A stretch of 64,000 nucleotides of DNA, taken from contig JAVMKO010000001.1 of the NCBI GenBank assembly GCA_032164245.1, positions 79,915,892 through 79,979,891 of the forward strand, read 5' to 3'. Shown piece by piece: positions 22,781 to 35,134 of the stretch. Below the pieces are notes generated by a model. It saw only the letters and a list, made by a program, of their open reading frames with translations. It was not told the origin of the DNA and made no database searches. Numbering within the stretch: the first letter of the stretch is position 1; every line of letters begins with the position of its first letter. Both the position numbers and the translations under genes were made by a program. Source of the DNA: Sternotherus odoratus (Eukaryota > Chordata > Testudines > Kinosternidae).

Positions 22781-25677
22781 TGCTATTCTTATGTTGCAAA
22801 TGCTTCCCCAATCCTGTCAGCACTGATGGTCTCAAGTGCAGTGGAACTAACTGCTGTGGGTTCTGCTTTGTGTTTGGGGGGAGGCAGGCAGAAGGTAGGT
22901 CATATACGGTGACCCTAAGTCAAGGTGTGGGCAGGTGGAGGTACAGTGAAGTGGCCTGTGGGTGAACAGGGATTGTCAGACCGTCTATCCCAGTATCTTG
23001 TCTCTGACTGTCAGCAGCAGCAGATGCTTCAGAGGAAGGTAAGAACCCCACCACTGCATGCCTGGGGTGGGGTGTCATCCTCTATCACAGCCCTGCAGAG
23101 GAGCAGCTGTGGCCCAGCCCACCGTGTGGTGTGTACAGAGATACCTTTTCCATTCCCTTCTGCTCATTGATTCTATGCACAAAGCAGACTTTTGGTCTTG
23201 AGAGTGGCCTTTAAGAGCTCCTGTTCTGGTCCGTGGAGGGTTGATTCTAACCCTAAAGATGTCAGTTTCAGTTCTGAACTATTTCAGGTCTGGTCCTTTG
23301 ATCAGACCTCTAGCTACTCTGGGATCATGGGTGGAGTTGGGGATTTTTCGTGGGGTGTGGGTTCACCACTCCCCCTGCCATACCTTATCCCAAGTCAGAC
23401 CTCTGAGCACAGCAACTGAAAGAGCTAGCTCATGGCCTGGGATAATGGAGCCTGTTTTATGGGAGGAAAAGATTTGCTTGGGCATCGGAATTATCTCGCA
23501 ATTTTTTCCAAAAGGGCCAGAGGATTCTTAACTGGACAAGCCACTGGAGAGAGGCAGAAGCGACATTGGTGTAACATCTCACTACAGATGGGTGGAAGGG
23601 ACTTTCATGTAATGCATCATTGGGGGTGGGTGCAAGGCACTCAGTTTAATGTCCCAGCTGGTCATTTAGTGGTGTTTTGTGTCCTTCCTTTCCCTAGTGT
23701 AAGTCTTTAACAGGAATTATCAATTGAGGGATGTCTCAATAAGGAAGGTTTTTCCACCATCAATACTTCTTGCAAATCCAACTCTAAAAGAGGCAGGAGG
23801 CTTCAATGGTAAAGCAGGACATATGTATAAAAACAGACCAATCCGCCATAGGCAGGGGCAGGGCAGGCAGGCAGAGATGGATTGGTTACATGTAAACAGA
23901 CAGACTAGGTGGGTGAGTAAATTGGACTCCAGACACCTGGAAAGAGAGCAAGAGACAGAGACACTGGTTGATCTTTCAGGTCAGTTTCCCTGCCCCGGCA
24001 CATTTTCCTTCCTCGCTTGCCACTCTGAGCGGATATCAGCGCTCACCTGAGCTGGTTGTACTCCCAAATGCCCTCTCACCAAGTCATTAATTAAGCAGTG
24101 ATTATCCAGAAGCCTTGAGTGCCATGACCTCATCTCAGGCCAGCTCTGGGGGGCAAAGGCTGAGCATCACAGCTGTGCTTTCCCACCCGACCCCACGTCT
24201 TAGGAGAGCCTAAGCTTAACACAGCAGGAGGGGCACACGGGGGAATAAAAGCAGGTTGTTTCTCTGGGGGGGAGAGAGTGAGAGATAGCATGAGGCATCT
24301 CCTCAGTTCCACATGGGCAGGAGGAGGGCTGGAATGGGAAGAGGGTGGAAGGTGACCACAGTTAGCCACACACACGTAGAGACTGCCCCCCACCCCACCC
24401 CCCAGCCCTGGCGTAGGTAGCCTGGAGGATTTGTGAATCCCTGCACAAAGGGAGTTAGAGAGCGTAAGCTAGTCCAGGGAAGACCAGCTGATATTTGAGG
24501 GGGAATGCATCCCGGCAGCAGCCGCCTCACCTTCCCCACGCTGGCGTTAGGAGCAGGAGGTGTGTGGGATGGTGTTGAGCACTGACTCCCACAGCACCAT
24601 CTGCCATCACCAGACTGATTACACAGAGGAGGCAGCACATTTTAGGCTAAGACAAGACCCAGCCATCGCAAACACGTCAGCTGGGGATGGGTTTGAATAG
24701 GCGGGGTCCTCTGGCTGAGCTGACCCCTTTGGCCAGAATGGACAGGGCCATAGACAAACACTGTGCAGCAGGAACCCCAAAGGGCAACAAGCTCTCCCCT
24801 CTCAGCCCAGCTTCCACCATCCCCTTCTCCCATCTGGCCTGGTGTCTGCAAGGGAGCCTGCAGGAGGATGGTTGGGTCTTTTGAAAGTGCTGTAACATCT
24901 TGGGACATCCCCTCAACGCTCCTGACCACGATTTTGCAATAGCCAAAGCAGAACCTGTCTCAAAGGATCTGGTGCAGGTTTTATGCTGAGCCTGGTCCAT
25001 GGGGAGGTAGGACTTTGGAGTTTGGGGCATGATCTGTAAATCTCAGCACTGGGATTTAAACTCCCAGTAACTGGAGACACTGTACCTATTGGGTATCCCA
25101 GGAGGTGGGTGGGCGCCCGTCACTAAAGTCCCTCCCCCAGCCTTGCGGGAGGGACACTAGACCCGGGGACAACTAAATACGTGGGACAACTAATGAATAA
25201 AGGCAGGGGAGTGCGTGAGGGTCATAGGTTAAAAACGAGGGTACAGGATGGGGATACCGAGCAGAGAACCCCGCACAGCGCCCACTGCTCCTCAGAGCTG
25301 TCGAGGGAGCCGGTCGACGCTGCCCAGTGAAACTCTGCCCGGATGCGTGAAATGAGGAGTGACCGGAAATAGGCCCCACTGGAGACACTGTAGGTGCAGC
25401 CACTGCACCCCAAGTTTCTGTTATACAAGTTAATACCCACCCTGGTGGGGAGCTTTACCAGCCGGGGCCTGATCTCCTGTCGTGGGTCCTCCCCACACTT
25501 TGCCATGTACTACCTGCTGTGACCTCACACACAAACAGAGAGAGCGAGAGCAGGACTGAGCATAGCTAAGAGGATTACAGCACCACTTTGTGATGTTACA
25601 ATGACAGTCGCCTGAAAGTCGGAGATGAGAGCAGCAGGGAGGGGACCTCTCATCTTTCGTTGCTCAGTCCCAGCCGC

Positions 25678-26640
25678 TGTGATAGACTCAGAGCCATTAA
25701 GGTCAGAAAGGACCTTTGTGATCATCTAGTCCAGTGGTCGCCAACCTTTTGGTCCTCACGGACCACTAAAGTTGCGTGGCACCCCCCCCCCCCCGCTCGA
25801 CTCACCCCCCCCCCCCGGCCTCAGCAGCGTGGCTCGCCCCCCGCTCCAGCGGCGTGGCTCGGGCCCCTCCCCCCCTCGGCTCCAGCAGCGCAGCGCGGCG
25901 CAGCTCGCCTCGCCCCCCCCGCTCCAGCGGTGCGGTGCGGCTCGGGCCCCCCGGCCTCAGCGGCGCAGCGCGGCTCCCCCCCCCCCCTCGGCTCCAGCGG
26001 CGTGGCGCAGCTAGGGCTCCCCCTCCCCGGCTCCAGCAGCGCGGCGCGGCTCACCCCCCCGCCGCCTCAGCGGCATGGCGCAGCTCGGCCCCCGCACCCC
26101 CGACTCCAGCGGCGCGGCTCGGGCCCCCCGGCTCACGCGGCGTGAGCCGGGAGGCAGGAGCGAGCCAGCGCTTGCTGGCCGACAGGGCGGGACAGGCGCC
26201 GCAGCCTCTTGCCTGCCCAGAGGGGCGGCCATGAGGGAGCCCGGCGCCGCGGACCACCAGAATTTTCCCACGGACCACCAGTGGTCCACGGACCACCGGT
26301 TGGCGACCGCTGATCTAGTCGGACCTCCTGCACAACGCAAGCCACAGAACCTCACCCCACCCACTCCTGTAATGGACCTCTAACCTCTGGCTGAGTTACT
26401 GGCATCCTCAAATCATGATTTAAAGACTTCAAGTTACAGAGAATCCACCATTTACACCAGCAAGTTGACCCATGCCCCCCGCTGAAGAGGAAGGCGAAAA
26501 AACCCCTGAGTCTCTGCCAGTCTAACCCGGGAGGAAATTCCTCCCCGACCCCAAATATGGCGATTTGTTGGACCCTGAGCATGTGGGCAAGACCCACCAG
26601 CCAGACACCTGGGAAAGAAGTCTTTGTAGTAACTCAGAGC
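25678..26640 (+). mobile_element. CR1-like 3' region split by a hAT insertion
   Basis: The left part (25678-25731) has AGCCATTAAGGTCAGAAAGG and ATCATCTAGTC. The right part resumes at 26313 with the duplicated ATCTAGTC and continues GGACCTCCTGCACAACGCAA, AAAGACTTCAAGTTACAGAG and ATGTGGGCAAGACCCACCAG. Removing the hAT element and one target-site copy restores one continuous repeat. The 5' part of the same motif recurs near 41345-41440. Assignment to CR1 is an inference from motif order. Confidence 0.65.
25732..26312. mobile_element. hAT-type non-autonomous element, GC-rich, copy 1
   Basis: Terminal inverted repeats CAGTGGTCGCCAACC and GGTTGGCGACCGCTG are flanked by an 8-bp duplication ATCTAGTC (25724-25731 and 26313-26320). 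The interior is a C-rich, CAGCGGCGTGGCGCAGCT-like array of short degenerate units. It closely resembles 46039-46633 in the opposite orientation. Long ORFs here are compositional. Confidence 0.92.
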
Positions 26641-27104
26641 CCCCCACCCCCTTCTAGTGTCCAATCACTGGCCGTTGGGGAAATCCTCACAAAATTTCCA
26701 GTCACAGCCCCATGGTCTCCTGAAAAAGTTTGTCCAGAGAGAGAGAACTGGCGTCCATGGAAGTCCCTTTCTCTATTCAACCCCAAGGTAACAGAGGGGT
26801 ATCATGAAGGGTAGCCAGTTGACATGCTTAATGTCAGAGATGTTTGTAATGAAACTAATGGAGTCTCTTAAAGGTGAGGTTCAAATTCAGATCGAGGCTC
26901 CTAAAGGTGAGGGTCACATGAAGACTGCGGTCCTTAAAGAACTACCACTGTGACTTGAAAGTCCAGTGCTTTATCCCTAGGTGCCTCTGAAGTGATGGGG
27001 CTGGGTAATTTGTTTTCATCTTTGTGGTTATGTTTATCCCTGATTTTTGTCTTTCTTTCCTTCCCTGTCCCCTCCCTGCTCTCCACCTCTCTTCCTGAGT
27101 GCAG

Positions 27105-27327
27105 CAGGAGCTCCCAGCACGAGCCAACATCTCCACCTCTTCCTCCCCTGTGCTGGCCCGAGATGTGCTCCACACCAAGCTGGAGGAGATAGAGCAGCAG
27201 CTCCTCTCCAAGTTACTGTCTCTGGAAAAAGAACACTCCTCTGTTACCAGCAACGATGACCAGCAGCACCAAGAGGTGGAGAAGGAGCTGAGCGTTCTCC
27301 AGAGCCGGCTCTCTGAGTTGGAACAGG
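27105..27327 (+). CDS. NPTXR: NPTXR coding exon 2 (second coiled coil)
   Basis: It encodes residues 213-286 plus the first base of codon 287, starting QELPARANIS. The acceptor is GTGCAG|CAG, so a NAGNAG choice could add or drop Gln213. Keeping it matches the human sequence as I recall it. The exon is dominated by heptad-like Leu/Glu/Lys sequence (LEEIEQQLLSKLLSLEKEH and EVEKELSVLQSRLSELEQ), which mediates oligomerisation in this family. N220-I-S is a possible glycosylation site. The donor is CAGG|GTCAGT. Confidence 0.93.
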
Positions 27328-27987
27328 GTCAGTACTGGTAGGGGAGAGTCTGATTAAACCATGATCTGCTCCTGGCTGATTCCAAACACCCCCCCCCCCC
27401 CGGTCTGCCATCTATGCGCATGTGGGTGCCTCACTGTTCTTAGTCAGGAGGAAGGGTAGACGCTTTGGGCTAGAGATGAACTACTGTGTCACTCGAATGA
27501 TTATTTATCAGTGTATCTGACTCTGTACAAAGAAGTGGATACAGCCTGTGGCATAAGGAGATTACAATCTACCCTGGACTTGGGCCAGGTTCAAATATAG
27601 GGCAACAGAGTCTGAAGGGGTAAACACTGAGCAGTGAGGGGTCTTTCAAATCTCTCCTGTGCACTGTGCTCACTGGGTATTGCTGCTGGGCCTGTTCGAT
27701 TGCACCAGGCCTGTTCAACGCGGCCTTGTCTATGCCACGGAACAAACCACCACTGACAGGGGTGGTTGACCATTGCAGCCGAGCTGGTGCTGTACATGGA
27801 GGCAGGATGGTGCTGAGCTGTGAGTGCTGTCAGTGGCTCTTGTCAGCGAGGGTTCTGTTCTGGAGCGTTGAGTTTAGCATTGGGTTGGTTTAATTCTCAG
27901 TGTTTCCATGTGGGACAGTCCCTCTGTAGCTCCCACTGTTACTCACTGTAGCTCTGTTTCCCCTCCCCCCCCCTTTGTTCACCCAAG
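27328..27987 (+). other. NPTXR: NPTXR intron 2
   Basis: GT-AG intron of 660 bp with a C run near 27390-27402. No other feature is recognised. Confidence 0.85.
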
Positions 27988-28241
27988 AGCACCCAGCAGC
28001 CCCGGACTTCAACCCTCCAGATGCCTACAAGGTGACCATCCCCGTACGGACCAACTACATGTACGCACGCATGAAGAAGAGCCTGCCGGAGCTTTTTGCC
28101 TTCACAATCTGCATGTGGCTGAAGTCCAAGGCCTCCTCAGGGCTGGGCACGCCTTTCTCCTATTCTGCCCCCGGGCAAGCCAACGAGATTGTGCTGATGG
28201 AGTGGGGACACAGCCCCATGGAGCTGCTCATCAATGACAAG
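27988..28241 (+). CDS. NPTXR: NPTXR coding exon 3 (start of pentraxin domain)
   Basis: It encodes residues 287-371. After a short linker, PPDAYKVTIPVRTNYMYARM opens the pentraxin domain. Cys328 in TICMW is the family's conserved half-cystine, expected to pair with Cys388 of the next exon. GTPFSYSAPGQANEIVLMEW is typical of neuronal pentraxins. The acceptor is CCCAAG|AGCACC, chosen because the G left over from exon 2 then makes GAG and keeps the frame. The donor is AAG|GTCAGG. Confidence 0.95.
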
Positions 28242-28808
28242 GTCAGGAGGGGTTACAGCCTCTGAGCTGGGAGCCTGGGTGGAAGTAAGCGTGTATGCCA
28301 CCCTTTCCTATGGGGGGGGGGGAGCCTCCCACCCTACTACCATTGATGGGTATTATTACCACCATGCTTTCCCTTGCCCTGGAGAGAGGAGAGGCATGTC
28401 CTCCAGTCCCTGTTGTTTCTAACTCAGACACCTTATCCCCCCACCCCTGCTCTTCCCTTCTCCCTGCTCCCTCCTCCTCCCCTTTCCTACCACTCCCTTC
28501 CTCTCTTATTTGCCTCCTTTCTTTCCCCCTCTCTCCACCTCCTTCCTCCTGAGGGGATCCTCGTTTTTCCAGGCACAGTCCTGAGGATCTATCCCCTCCA
28601 CCCCCCCATCTCCCAGTTCCCCTCTGCACTATCCCTGAACACCAGGCTGCTGTGTGTTAGATCCAGTGGGAGAAGGTCTATGCAGGACTCCTGACCTGCT
28701 GCTGCAAGTGACTGCCGGGAGAGATTGTCCCACAACATGCAAAGGGTGCACTGTGGGTTTTAAGGTAGCCCCATGACATGCCTGATTTGTTTTGGGGTTT
28801 TTTTTAAG
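28242..28808 (+). other. NPTXR: NPTXR intron 3
   Basis: GT-AG intron of 567 bp with a pyrimidine-rich centre (about 28430-28550) and a T-rich tract before the acceptor. No other feature is recognised. Confidence 0.85.
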
Positions 28809-28988
28809 GTTGCCCAGCTGCCCCTGAATCTGAAGGATGGGATATGGCACCACATCTGTATCGCCTGGACCACCCGGGATGGCGTCTGGTGGGCGTATGA
28901 GGACGGTGAGCAGCGTGGGTCCAGTGAGAACCTGGCCGCCTGGCATCCCATCAAACCCCATGGGGTGATAATCCTGGGCCAGGAACAG
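28809..28988 (+). CDS. NPTXR: NPTXR coding exon 4 (pentraxin signature)
   Basis: Exactly 60 codons (residues 372-431). It contains HHICIAWTTRDG, the pentraxin signature H-x-C-x-[ST]-W with Ala390 at the Ser/Thr position. That substitution also occurs in mammalian NPTXR as I recall it. GSSENLAAWHPIKPHGVIIL follows and is near-identical to the family. Both exon ends are phase 0, with acceptor TTTTTAAG|GTT and donor CAG|GTGGGT. Confidence 0.96.
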
Positions 28989-29839
28989 GTGGGTTGCCGT
29001 TGCTGCATCATCTTGGGAACAATTAACCTGGTGCTCTGGGAACTATGTCCAGTCTTTGGGGGCATTTGTAAGCCTCAAAGGCAGAAAACTGGTGTCTCCT
29101 TTAGCGCTTTCCCCAGACTGCAGCTCCCACCCTATCTGGAGCTGGTCAGGACAGCTCCTCAGCTGATCAGAGGGACCAGGGTTGACTGATGAGGTGTCCA
29201 CCTCCCACAGCCTCTCCACAGTGGTGCTAGTGTTGGGGGGGGGGGGGGAGGGGGGGGAGGGCTGAGCATACTTCCTGTGTCAGCCCTGCACAGAAAGAGC
29301 CCAGGTTCTCTTTGGAATCCCCCCCCTGATTGCTTCCAGATCAATGCTCAGTGATAGCCCCCAGATGGTTGTAGAGCACCTGGGAGTTTGGGTGTGAGTT
29401 CGCTTGGCAACGGCATATTCAGCCTGAAGCCACTGTCGGTCGGGTGTGTTTACAGTAACACACCCCTACTGATCACACACCTAGCCTGGGAAAGGGGATC
29501 CCCCAGAAGAGAAATCTGAGATAGTCAGGAATAGTGCAATGGCCATATTCATTCATTGTATTTGCTCTACACTTGTCTGTCTCTCTCGCTTTCTCTCCAT
29601 GTCTCTCTTTCATTTGTTCACTCTTGCCATTTAATTTCCTTTGTTTTTTCTCCATTTCTGTCTGTTTCTTCTTTTTCCCGCTCTATTTCACCTTTCCTCT
29701 CCTCTCACTTTTCCTTTCTCTCTCTCTCTCTCTTTCCCTCCCCCTCGTTTCCTTTGTATGTCTCTCACTCACTGGCTCTCCCTCTCCCTTTCTACCTTTT
29801 CCCTGTTAATGGGCTGGTACCCCCAATCTGCTGGTGCAG
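28989..29839 (+). other. NPTXR: NPTXR intron 4 with a G-run tract
   Basis: GT-AG intron of 851 bp. A G-rich run at about 29236-29260, interrupted by single A residues, could form a G-quadruplex on the transcript strand. A T/C-rich stretch (29575-29800) precedes the acceptor. Confidence 0.8.
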
Positions 29840-30064
29840 GATATGCTGGGCGGGCGATTTGACGCGACCCAGGCCTTTGTCGGTGAGATCGCTCAGTTCA
29901 ACGTATGGGACCACATCCTGACGCCCACAGAGGTCCTGGGCCTGGCCAACTGCACCTCCCGCCTGCAAGGCAACGTGATCCAGTGGGACGACGAACTAGT
30001 GGAGGTCCTCGGGGGAGCCACCAAGTGGAGCTTTGAGAGGTGTGAGGAGAGAATGAAGGCATGA
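29840..30064 (+). CDS. NPTXR: NPTXR coding exon 5 (end of pentraxin domain and stop)
   Basis: It encodes residues 432-505 and ends in TGA at 30062-30064. GGRFDATQAFVGEIAQFNVW and DHILTPTEVLGLANCTS are diagnostic of neuronal pentraxins. N468-C-T is a conserved glycosylation sequon. GGATKWSFERCEER closes the protein. In pentraxins this part supplies calcium-binding residues (family knowledge). The acceptor is CTGGTGCAG|GAT. Confidence 0.96.
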   Translation, partial: DMLGGRFDATQAFVGEIAQFNVWDHILTPTEVLGLANCTSRLQGNVIQWDDELVEVLGGATKWSFERCEERMKA

Positions 30065-31408
30065 GGGCCCCTCCCCCCCCACCTCCACCCATGGAAAGGA
30101 GCATGACAGCGACTTCCCCTGCCTCCACGCCGCCTAAGGAATGAGGCGTCAAGGATCCCCTTTTACCCAAATAGAAACATCCAGAGTTCTGAAGCCACTG
30201 GGGGGGGGAGGGGGGGCAAGAAAACCATCTGAACTCAAAAAAAATTGACGCTGTTTGTTTTATTGTGCCAGCTAAGGCCTATTTGACTTGTAACAAGTGA
30301 GTGGCAAGGCCCTCCACCAACCATCTACACAATGGCAACACCAGGGGGCAGCTCTGGTGTGGGGGATGGGGGCAGCCACAGGTACACTGGGAACTCCCGA
30401 GCCAACATTTCTCCTCTCTGCACATCCTGTTGCTAGCATCGCCAGTCTGGAGTGGGTACTGGGTGGAACTACAAAGGCCATGGAGCCTAGCTGGAGGGGA
30501 GGGGAGCACGGATCCTGGGGAAGCTATTGGCTGACTGGGAATACCTCAGCTAAGAGTCCTCTGTTCGCTGCATGTTCCCCTGGGAGTGTCACACTGATAA
30601 ACCCCCTTCCAGATATTAGCTCCATGGTCCTATAGCTACCAGCGCCTGAATTCCACAGAGGACTCAACAGGTTTTGTTCATTTCCTCTTGCCACAAATGG
30701 GCCAAACTCATCCTGGGTAGAGCTTTAAGGCTGAGTTTCTCACAGCTGCCCTAGGGGCATTTGGATGCTCAAATCCCATTTAATTTGGGCTTCTCCATCC
30801 TGTAGGCAGATTTCAGAAACTCAGACTTTTAATATTTACTATGTGAAAAAGTCTTGTAGCCTCTAAACAATGGGGGACAAGACTCTCAAAAGCTGTCCCA
30901 TTCCTGTTTCCTTTCTTAAAATAGGATTGTTCATTCCCTCCACTCCTCCCACATCCCCTTTAAATCCCCCGAAAGGGAGACTGTCAACGCAAAACTCACA
31001 GGGCCAGATTTATTCCACTGGCCCCGGGGCCCTGGTGGACAGCTCACAGCGGGAGGAAGTCAGCTTGAAATAGGAGGGGAGGGTGATGCAAGGAACTCCC
31101 TGCCTGGGATCAATCCAGTCTCAGAAGTGAATGGTGCTGGGTAGGGGAAGCGTGAACACAGGACAGGGTAACAGCTGTTGCAGCCTCAGTGTGCTGGAGC
31201 TGCGGGCAGATTGTGTGGACCCCTCTCCCCCTGTGGGGATACTAATTGCCTTCTCCTGGAGGTGCTGTCTCTCCTCAGCCTGGTACAATTTGCAACTACC
31301 TGCAGAAGCAGGGGGCAGATCTGTCCCACAGACTTAAAACCAAAGCCCTGACTGTGTTACACCCGGCTAGCTCCTCCTAGTACTGAAGCCAACAGAGTTA
31401 GAATATGC

Positions 31409-31690
31409 AAAGGGCTTGAGTACCCCAGAAAGTTTTAACTGTAACGGTATAGTTAAAGTAGCAAACAAAACAAACCCCGACCATAGTGTGGATGCAGTTA
31501 TACTGGTATCAAAATACTTATACTGGTATGGCTTATTCTGGTTCAGGAAGCAGAATAAGTTGTGCTTGTATAAGGCACTTTATACTGGTACAAGTTATAC
31601 TGGTACTACTTTGGTTAAAAGAAATTGCACACATCCCCATGCAACATTGTTAGCCTTTAAAACTTTTAAATGTAGATCAGGCCTTTGACT
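31409..31690. repeat. MITE-like repeat with TATACTGGTA words
   Basis: TATACTGGTA recurs several times, at about 31499, 31517, 31581 and 31597. The words are arranged around a rough centre near TTCTGGTTCAGGAAGCAGAA. The whole looks like a small palindromic element. Family is unknown. Confidence 0.45.
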
Positions 31691-33581
31691 GGGATTTCCA
31701 AAGGAGCCTAAGGGAGCTAAGTACTCAGCTCCCATTGAACTTCCATCGGATTTGGGCACATAACTCCCTTAGGCTCATCTGCAAATTCCAGCCTGATTGC
31801 CTTATTCTCACTGATGCAATTTGTTTGCTTTTTGCATGTCACTGAGCTGGGCCCAGGAAACAAGCCTAATCAGTTTCACTTTCAGCTTTAGTTAGTTTCA
31901 CTTCCTAATTCCCATATCCTAGCCTGATGCTGTTGTGTTTGGGTTTCCAATACTCTGATCCTCTTTGCAAGGCATTGTTCCTCCCCCCGATGCCCTGATA
32001 TGTGTCATAGTATATTTTGTTAGGCCATACTTTTACCACACTTAAATGCTGGGCCTAAAGCTACTTGACAGCATTACCTTCAACCTATTGCTGTCCCTGT
32101 CCATCAACCCCCTCCAATCCCAGTGAATCAAATATATCTTACATCCTCTTGGAAAGCAGGTAGTTACAGTCAAAAAGATAGATGTCAAAGATGATGCCAA
32201 CTTTATGGATACTTTTTTTATGTAGAGTTATATTTATATACTATGACTCAAACTCCATCTCATCAGCAAACCAGTTTTATTCCTAATAATACAGTAAATG
32301 CAAACACACACACACACACACACACATACATTTATACTATATAGGGAATGGTAGATAGCCACATGAAAGATGCATTTATCAGGCACTGTTGGCTTTCTTC
32401 CTGCACTCTGCCCAATAAGCCATTCCCACTAGAAATACTTCTAACATTCCAAACCTCTGAAGTGATTTAAATAGCTGCCTTTAAAAACCAGCCAACCTGC
32501 CAAGAAATGTTCCCTAATTCTCCCTGCTCTAGAGGTGGAATGTTCCCCAAAAATTACAAAGCTGGAGGCTCAGGATGCCCACCTATGGACAAGGTCCAAT
32601 ATCTTGTGACACACCAAAGTTAAAATCAGATGCTTTTACCACTGAAAAGGAGTTTTTGTTTCCAGTTCGAATAGATCAGGAGGTATCTTGACCTCAAAAT
32701 CATGATGTGACAGTGTATTAGAAAGGCTTTTTGAGGTTTTTAAAAAACACAAATTGACCTTTCTCTCTGAGCGGTAAAAAAGTAGATGGAAACAGCACAA
32801 GGAGCTTTCTCTGCTCTGGGGGAAAGGGACAAGGGAATTGGGAGGCTGCACCATTTGCTCCATGCAAGGAGAGAGAGGGAAGCACTACCTCTGCTTTTAG
32901 CGGGGGGGGGGGGGGGGAGGGGGGCAGGGGGGGAGAAGAGGAGGATGGAACTGTGCTTTGTCCTTTACTTTACCCCTCCCTTTGAGACATGTACAGTTAG
33001 ATTCCTGGTGTGCAGGGAGCCTGACAACAATCGGAGGGATACAAGGTAGTTCCAATAATGTTGTTAAAACCCTCACCACAGTTCCTTAAAGCATTTTTCT
33101 GTGGACTAAACAGACTCTCTGATGGGATGATCTGAGTGTTCGCTTGGTACTGGATTAGGATGACCCAACCAACTCACTCAGAGCCATGCCACCCAGGAGT
33201 GAAGTGGTCATGCCATGCTGGTCACGCCTCTCTACCACATCAGCATGCGTTCTCTTTCTAGGCTATATATTTTCATATCTATTGTATGTTTGGAGAGATT
33301 GAGTCAGATTCAACTCTGGTTTATGTTAAAGCAGCTCCATTGTAGTCAGCTGAGTTTCATTTGCACCTGGTCCAAATCTGATTGGCTGTAGCATAGAAAC
33401 TGCTGTGTTCTCTTTGAGCCAATCAGAATGCAGCTTTTCAAACCTGGGATTGCAGCTGGGTGGTGTGTTCCTTTGCTCAGCCTTCTTTCCCCACCCCTGC
33501 TGGGCTGAGCGTGTTTTGCAGCCAGGACTCGGAAGCATGCAGACAAACAGTGATCCCAAATCTTTCCCCCTAAAACAAGTT

Positions 33582-33692
33582 CAGGGCCTGATTCTTCTCT
33601 CTCTGGCACCAGCCTGATGTAACCCCACTGACTTGACTGAAGTGGCTTTGGATTGTCACTGGTATAGTGAGAGATGAATCAGACCCTGAAGT
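33582..33692. repeat. Small palindromic MITE
   Basis: Imperfect inverted ends CAGGGCCTGATTCTTCTCTC and GAGAGATGAATCAGACCCTG bracket about 70 bp. A truncated relative sits at about 20662-20729, where the 117-bp block interrupts it. Confidence 0.6.
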
Positions 33693-35128
33693 CTGAAGGC
33701 TTCTTGTATTTTATCTGACCTTGAACACTTAGCTGCTGAGTCAGTAACCAGCTGTTCCCCCCTCTGCTGCTGGAAAGGCCTCTGGTACAGCCCTCTGTGG
33801 GAAACAGCGAAGCAAGCCATTACATCCTGGGCTCAGGGTTGCAACTGGAGTCTCTTCTGAAATAGAGCTAATCTGTTTCCTCTGTCCATTTGGCCAACAA
33901 CCTGCATTTCCCCTTCTTCACTGATTCCCCGTGGTAGGCTGGGGGGGAGAGGGGATTTTCCTTGGTGGGAGAGCTCATGGTTGGCAGTTGCACCTACTTT
34001 ACTAGACTCTGTGCTCCCCTCTGGAGGAGGATCTTTGGGGCAGAAAGTTCAAAGGCAGTAGGGAAACGGCTAGCATGGCTGTTAGCTAGGGCTGTGCTTT
34101 CCCATGCTGCCCACCAAGTGGTGGGTGCCACCTCTGTAGTGAGCAAACCAAAGGAAAGGGGGAAGAGGTGCTCCCTTGGGCATGTTTCCCAGATCACGGT
34201 CAACAGCTTGTGGGGAGACAACATTAGAGAGCAAGAAGGAGAGTAGGCGGAATCCAAGATTAATTCCCTGGGGCCAGAGTATAGAAAGGAAGGGAATAGG
34301 TAGTCCAGTCTGAGTAGTCATGCCTGCTCCATAGCCCCTTCACCTGCTAGTTGCATGTGGAGGCAGCCTGCCTGTGTTTCTTAGCTGCTCAGCATGCCAC
34401 AGCAGGTGTGGGGGGAAAGGCGAGTTGATGATGGACTTTCACCAGAGCGCAGGGAAAGAGCTGGCACCCTTAGGGGAAGAGGCTTGGGGGCAGGAGGCTG
34501 GGGTGGGGATGGAAAGCTGCTGGACTTGAAGCTGCAGGCGGGGAAGTTCATTTTCCTTTGGAGTGCCTGATCACTCAGTGTTTCCAAGCTCCGTGAAGCC
34601 ACTGATGTCTGCATACATTAATCCCCTCCCACCCCTGGTATTTTGGGGTTTTGTGATTGCTCGTGCCGTGTTTTGCTTCCCCCTCCTCAAAACCGTCCAC
34701 TTTCCGTGTCTGGTGGTTCCACCTGCTGGATTTTTTCCCCTGTTCTCTCTCAACTGCACAGGGTGGGGAAGTGGGGGGGCAGGGGAGACAGACACATGCA
34801 TGGCTGTTTCCTGGATTATTCTAGTGTCTGTTCTTACTGGATTGGATCCCCTGCCTCTCCTCTAGCTGCCCTTTGCTCACAGTGAGATGCAGCTAACCCC
34901 CTGCTGGAGGGAGGGATGTATGCGGGGGAGCGGAGGGGTCAAACACCTTCATGTTCAAATTGTAAAATACTGTGATCTTAGTGCACCATGGCTGAGGGGG
35001 AAAAAACAACTGCGCCAAGCCGCTCGCTCTCACTCTCTCTCTTTTGTACCTCCGTGACATGAGATTCCACGTGCACGCGTGTGTATATGTATCATATATA
35101 TTTTTCTTTTGTAAAGCTGATTGTGAAC

Positions 35129-35134
35129 AATAAA
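35129..35134 (+). terminator. NPTXR: Candidate NPTXR poly(A) signal
   Basis: A canonical AATAAA within GTGAACAATAAAAGTGATG. It is the best candidate for the 3' end of NPTXR because it follows unique, non-repeat sequence and precedes obvious intergenic repeats. Confidence 0.6.

Larger units (their letters stand above)
8200..27104 (+). other. NPTXR: NPTXR intron 1 (18.9 kb, GC-AG)
   Basis: The intron runs from a GC donor (8200-8201) to the AG at 27103-27104. A second CAG follows at once, giving a NAGNAG acceptor. It holds most of the mobile elements listed between 8.2 and 27 kb, and no exon-like ORF could be supported. Stretches around 8.6-10.2, 14.7-18.2, 19.4-20.7 and 22.8-25.6 kb show nothing recognisable beyond simple repeats and short repeat scraps. 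A unique-looking AT-rich block with homeobox-type TTAATTG words lies near 14.0-14.2 kb. Confidence 0.85.

Noticed and set aside
25660..26380. Multiple long ORFs on both strands rich in Pro, Ala and Ser
   Set aside because: They come from the degenerate CAGCGGCG units of a hAT element with clear ends; the inverted copy at 46 kb gives the same shadows.
28201..28265. NPTXR exon 3 reading through to a stop at 28265
   Set aside because: Family homology stops at INDK exactly at AAG|GTCAGG; the read-through is intron.
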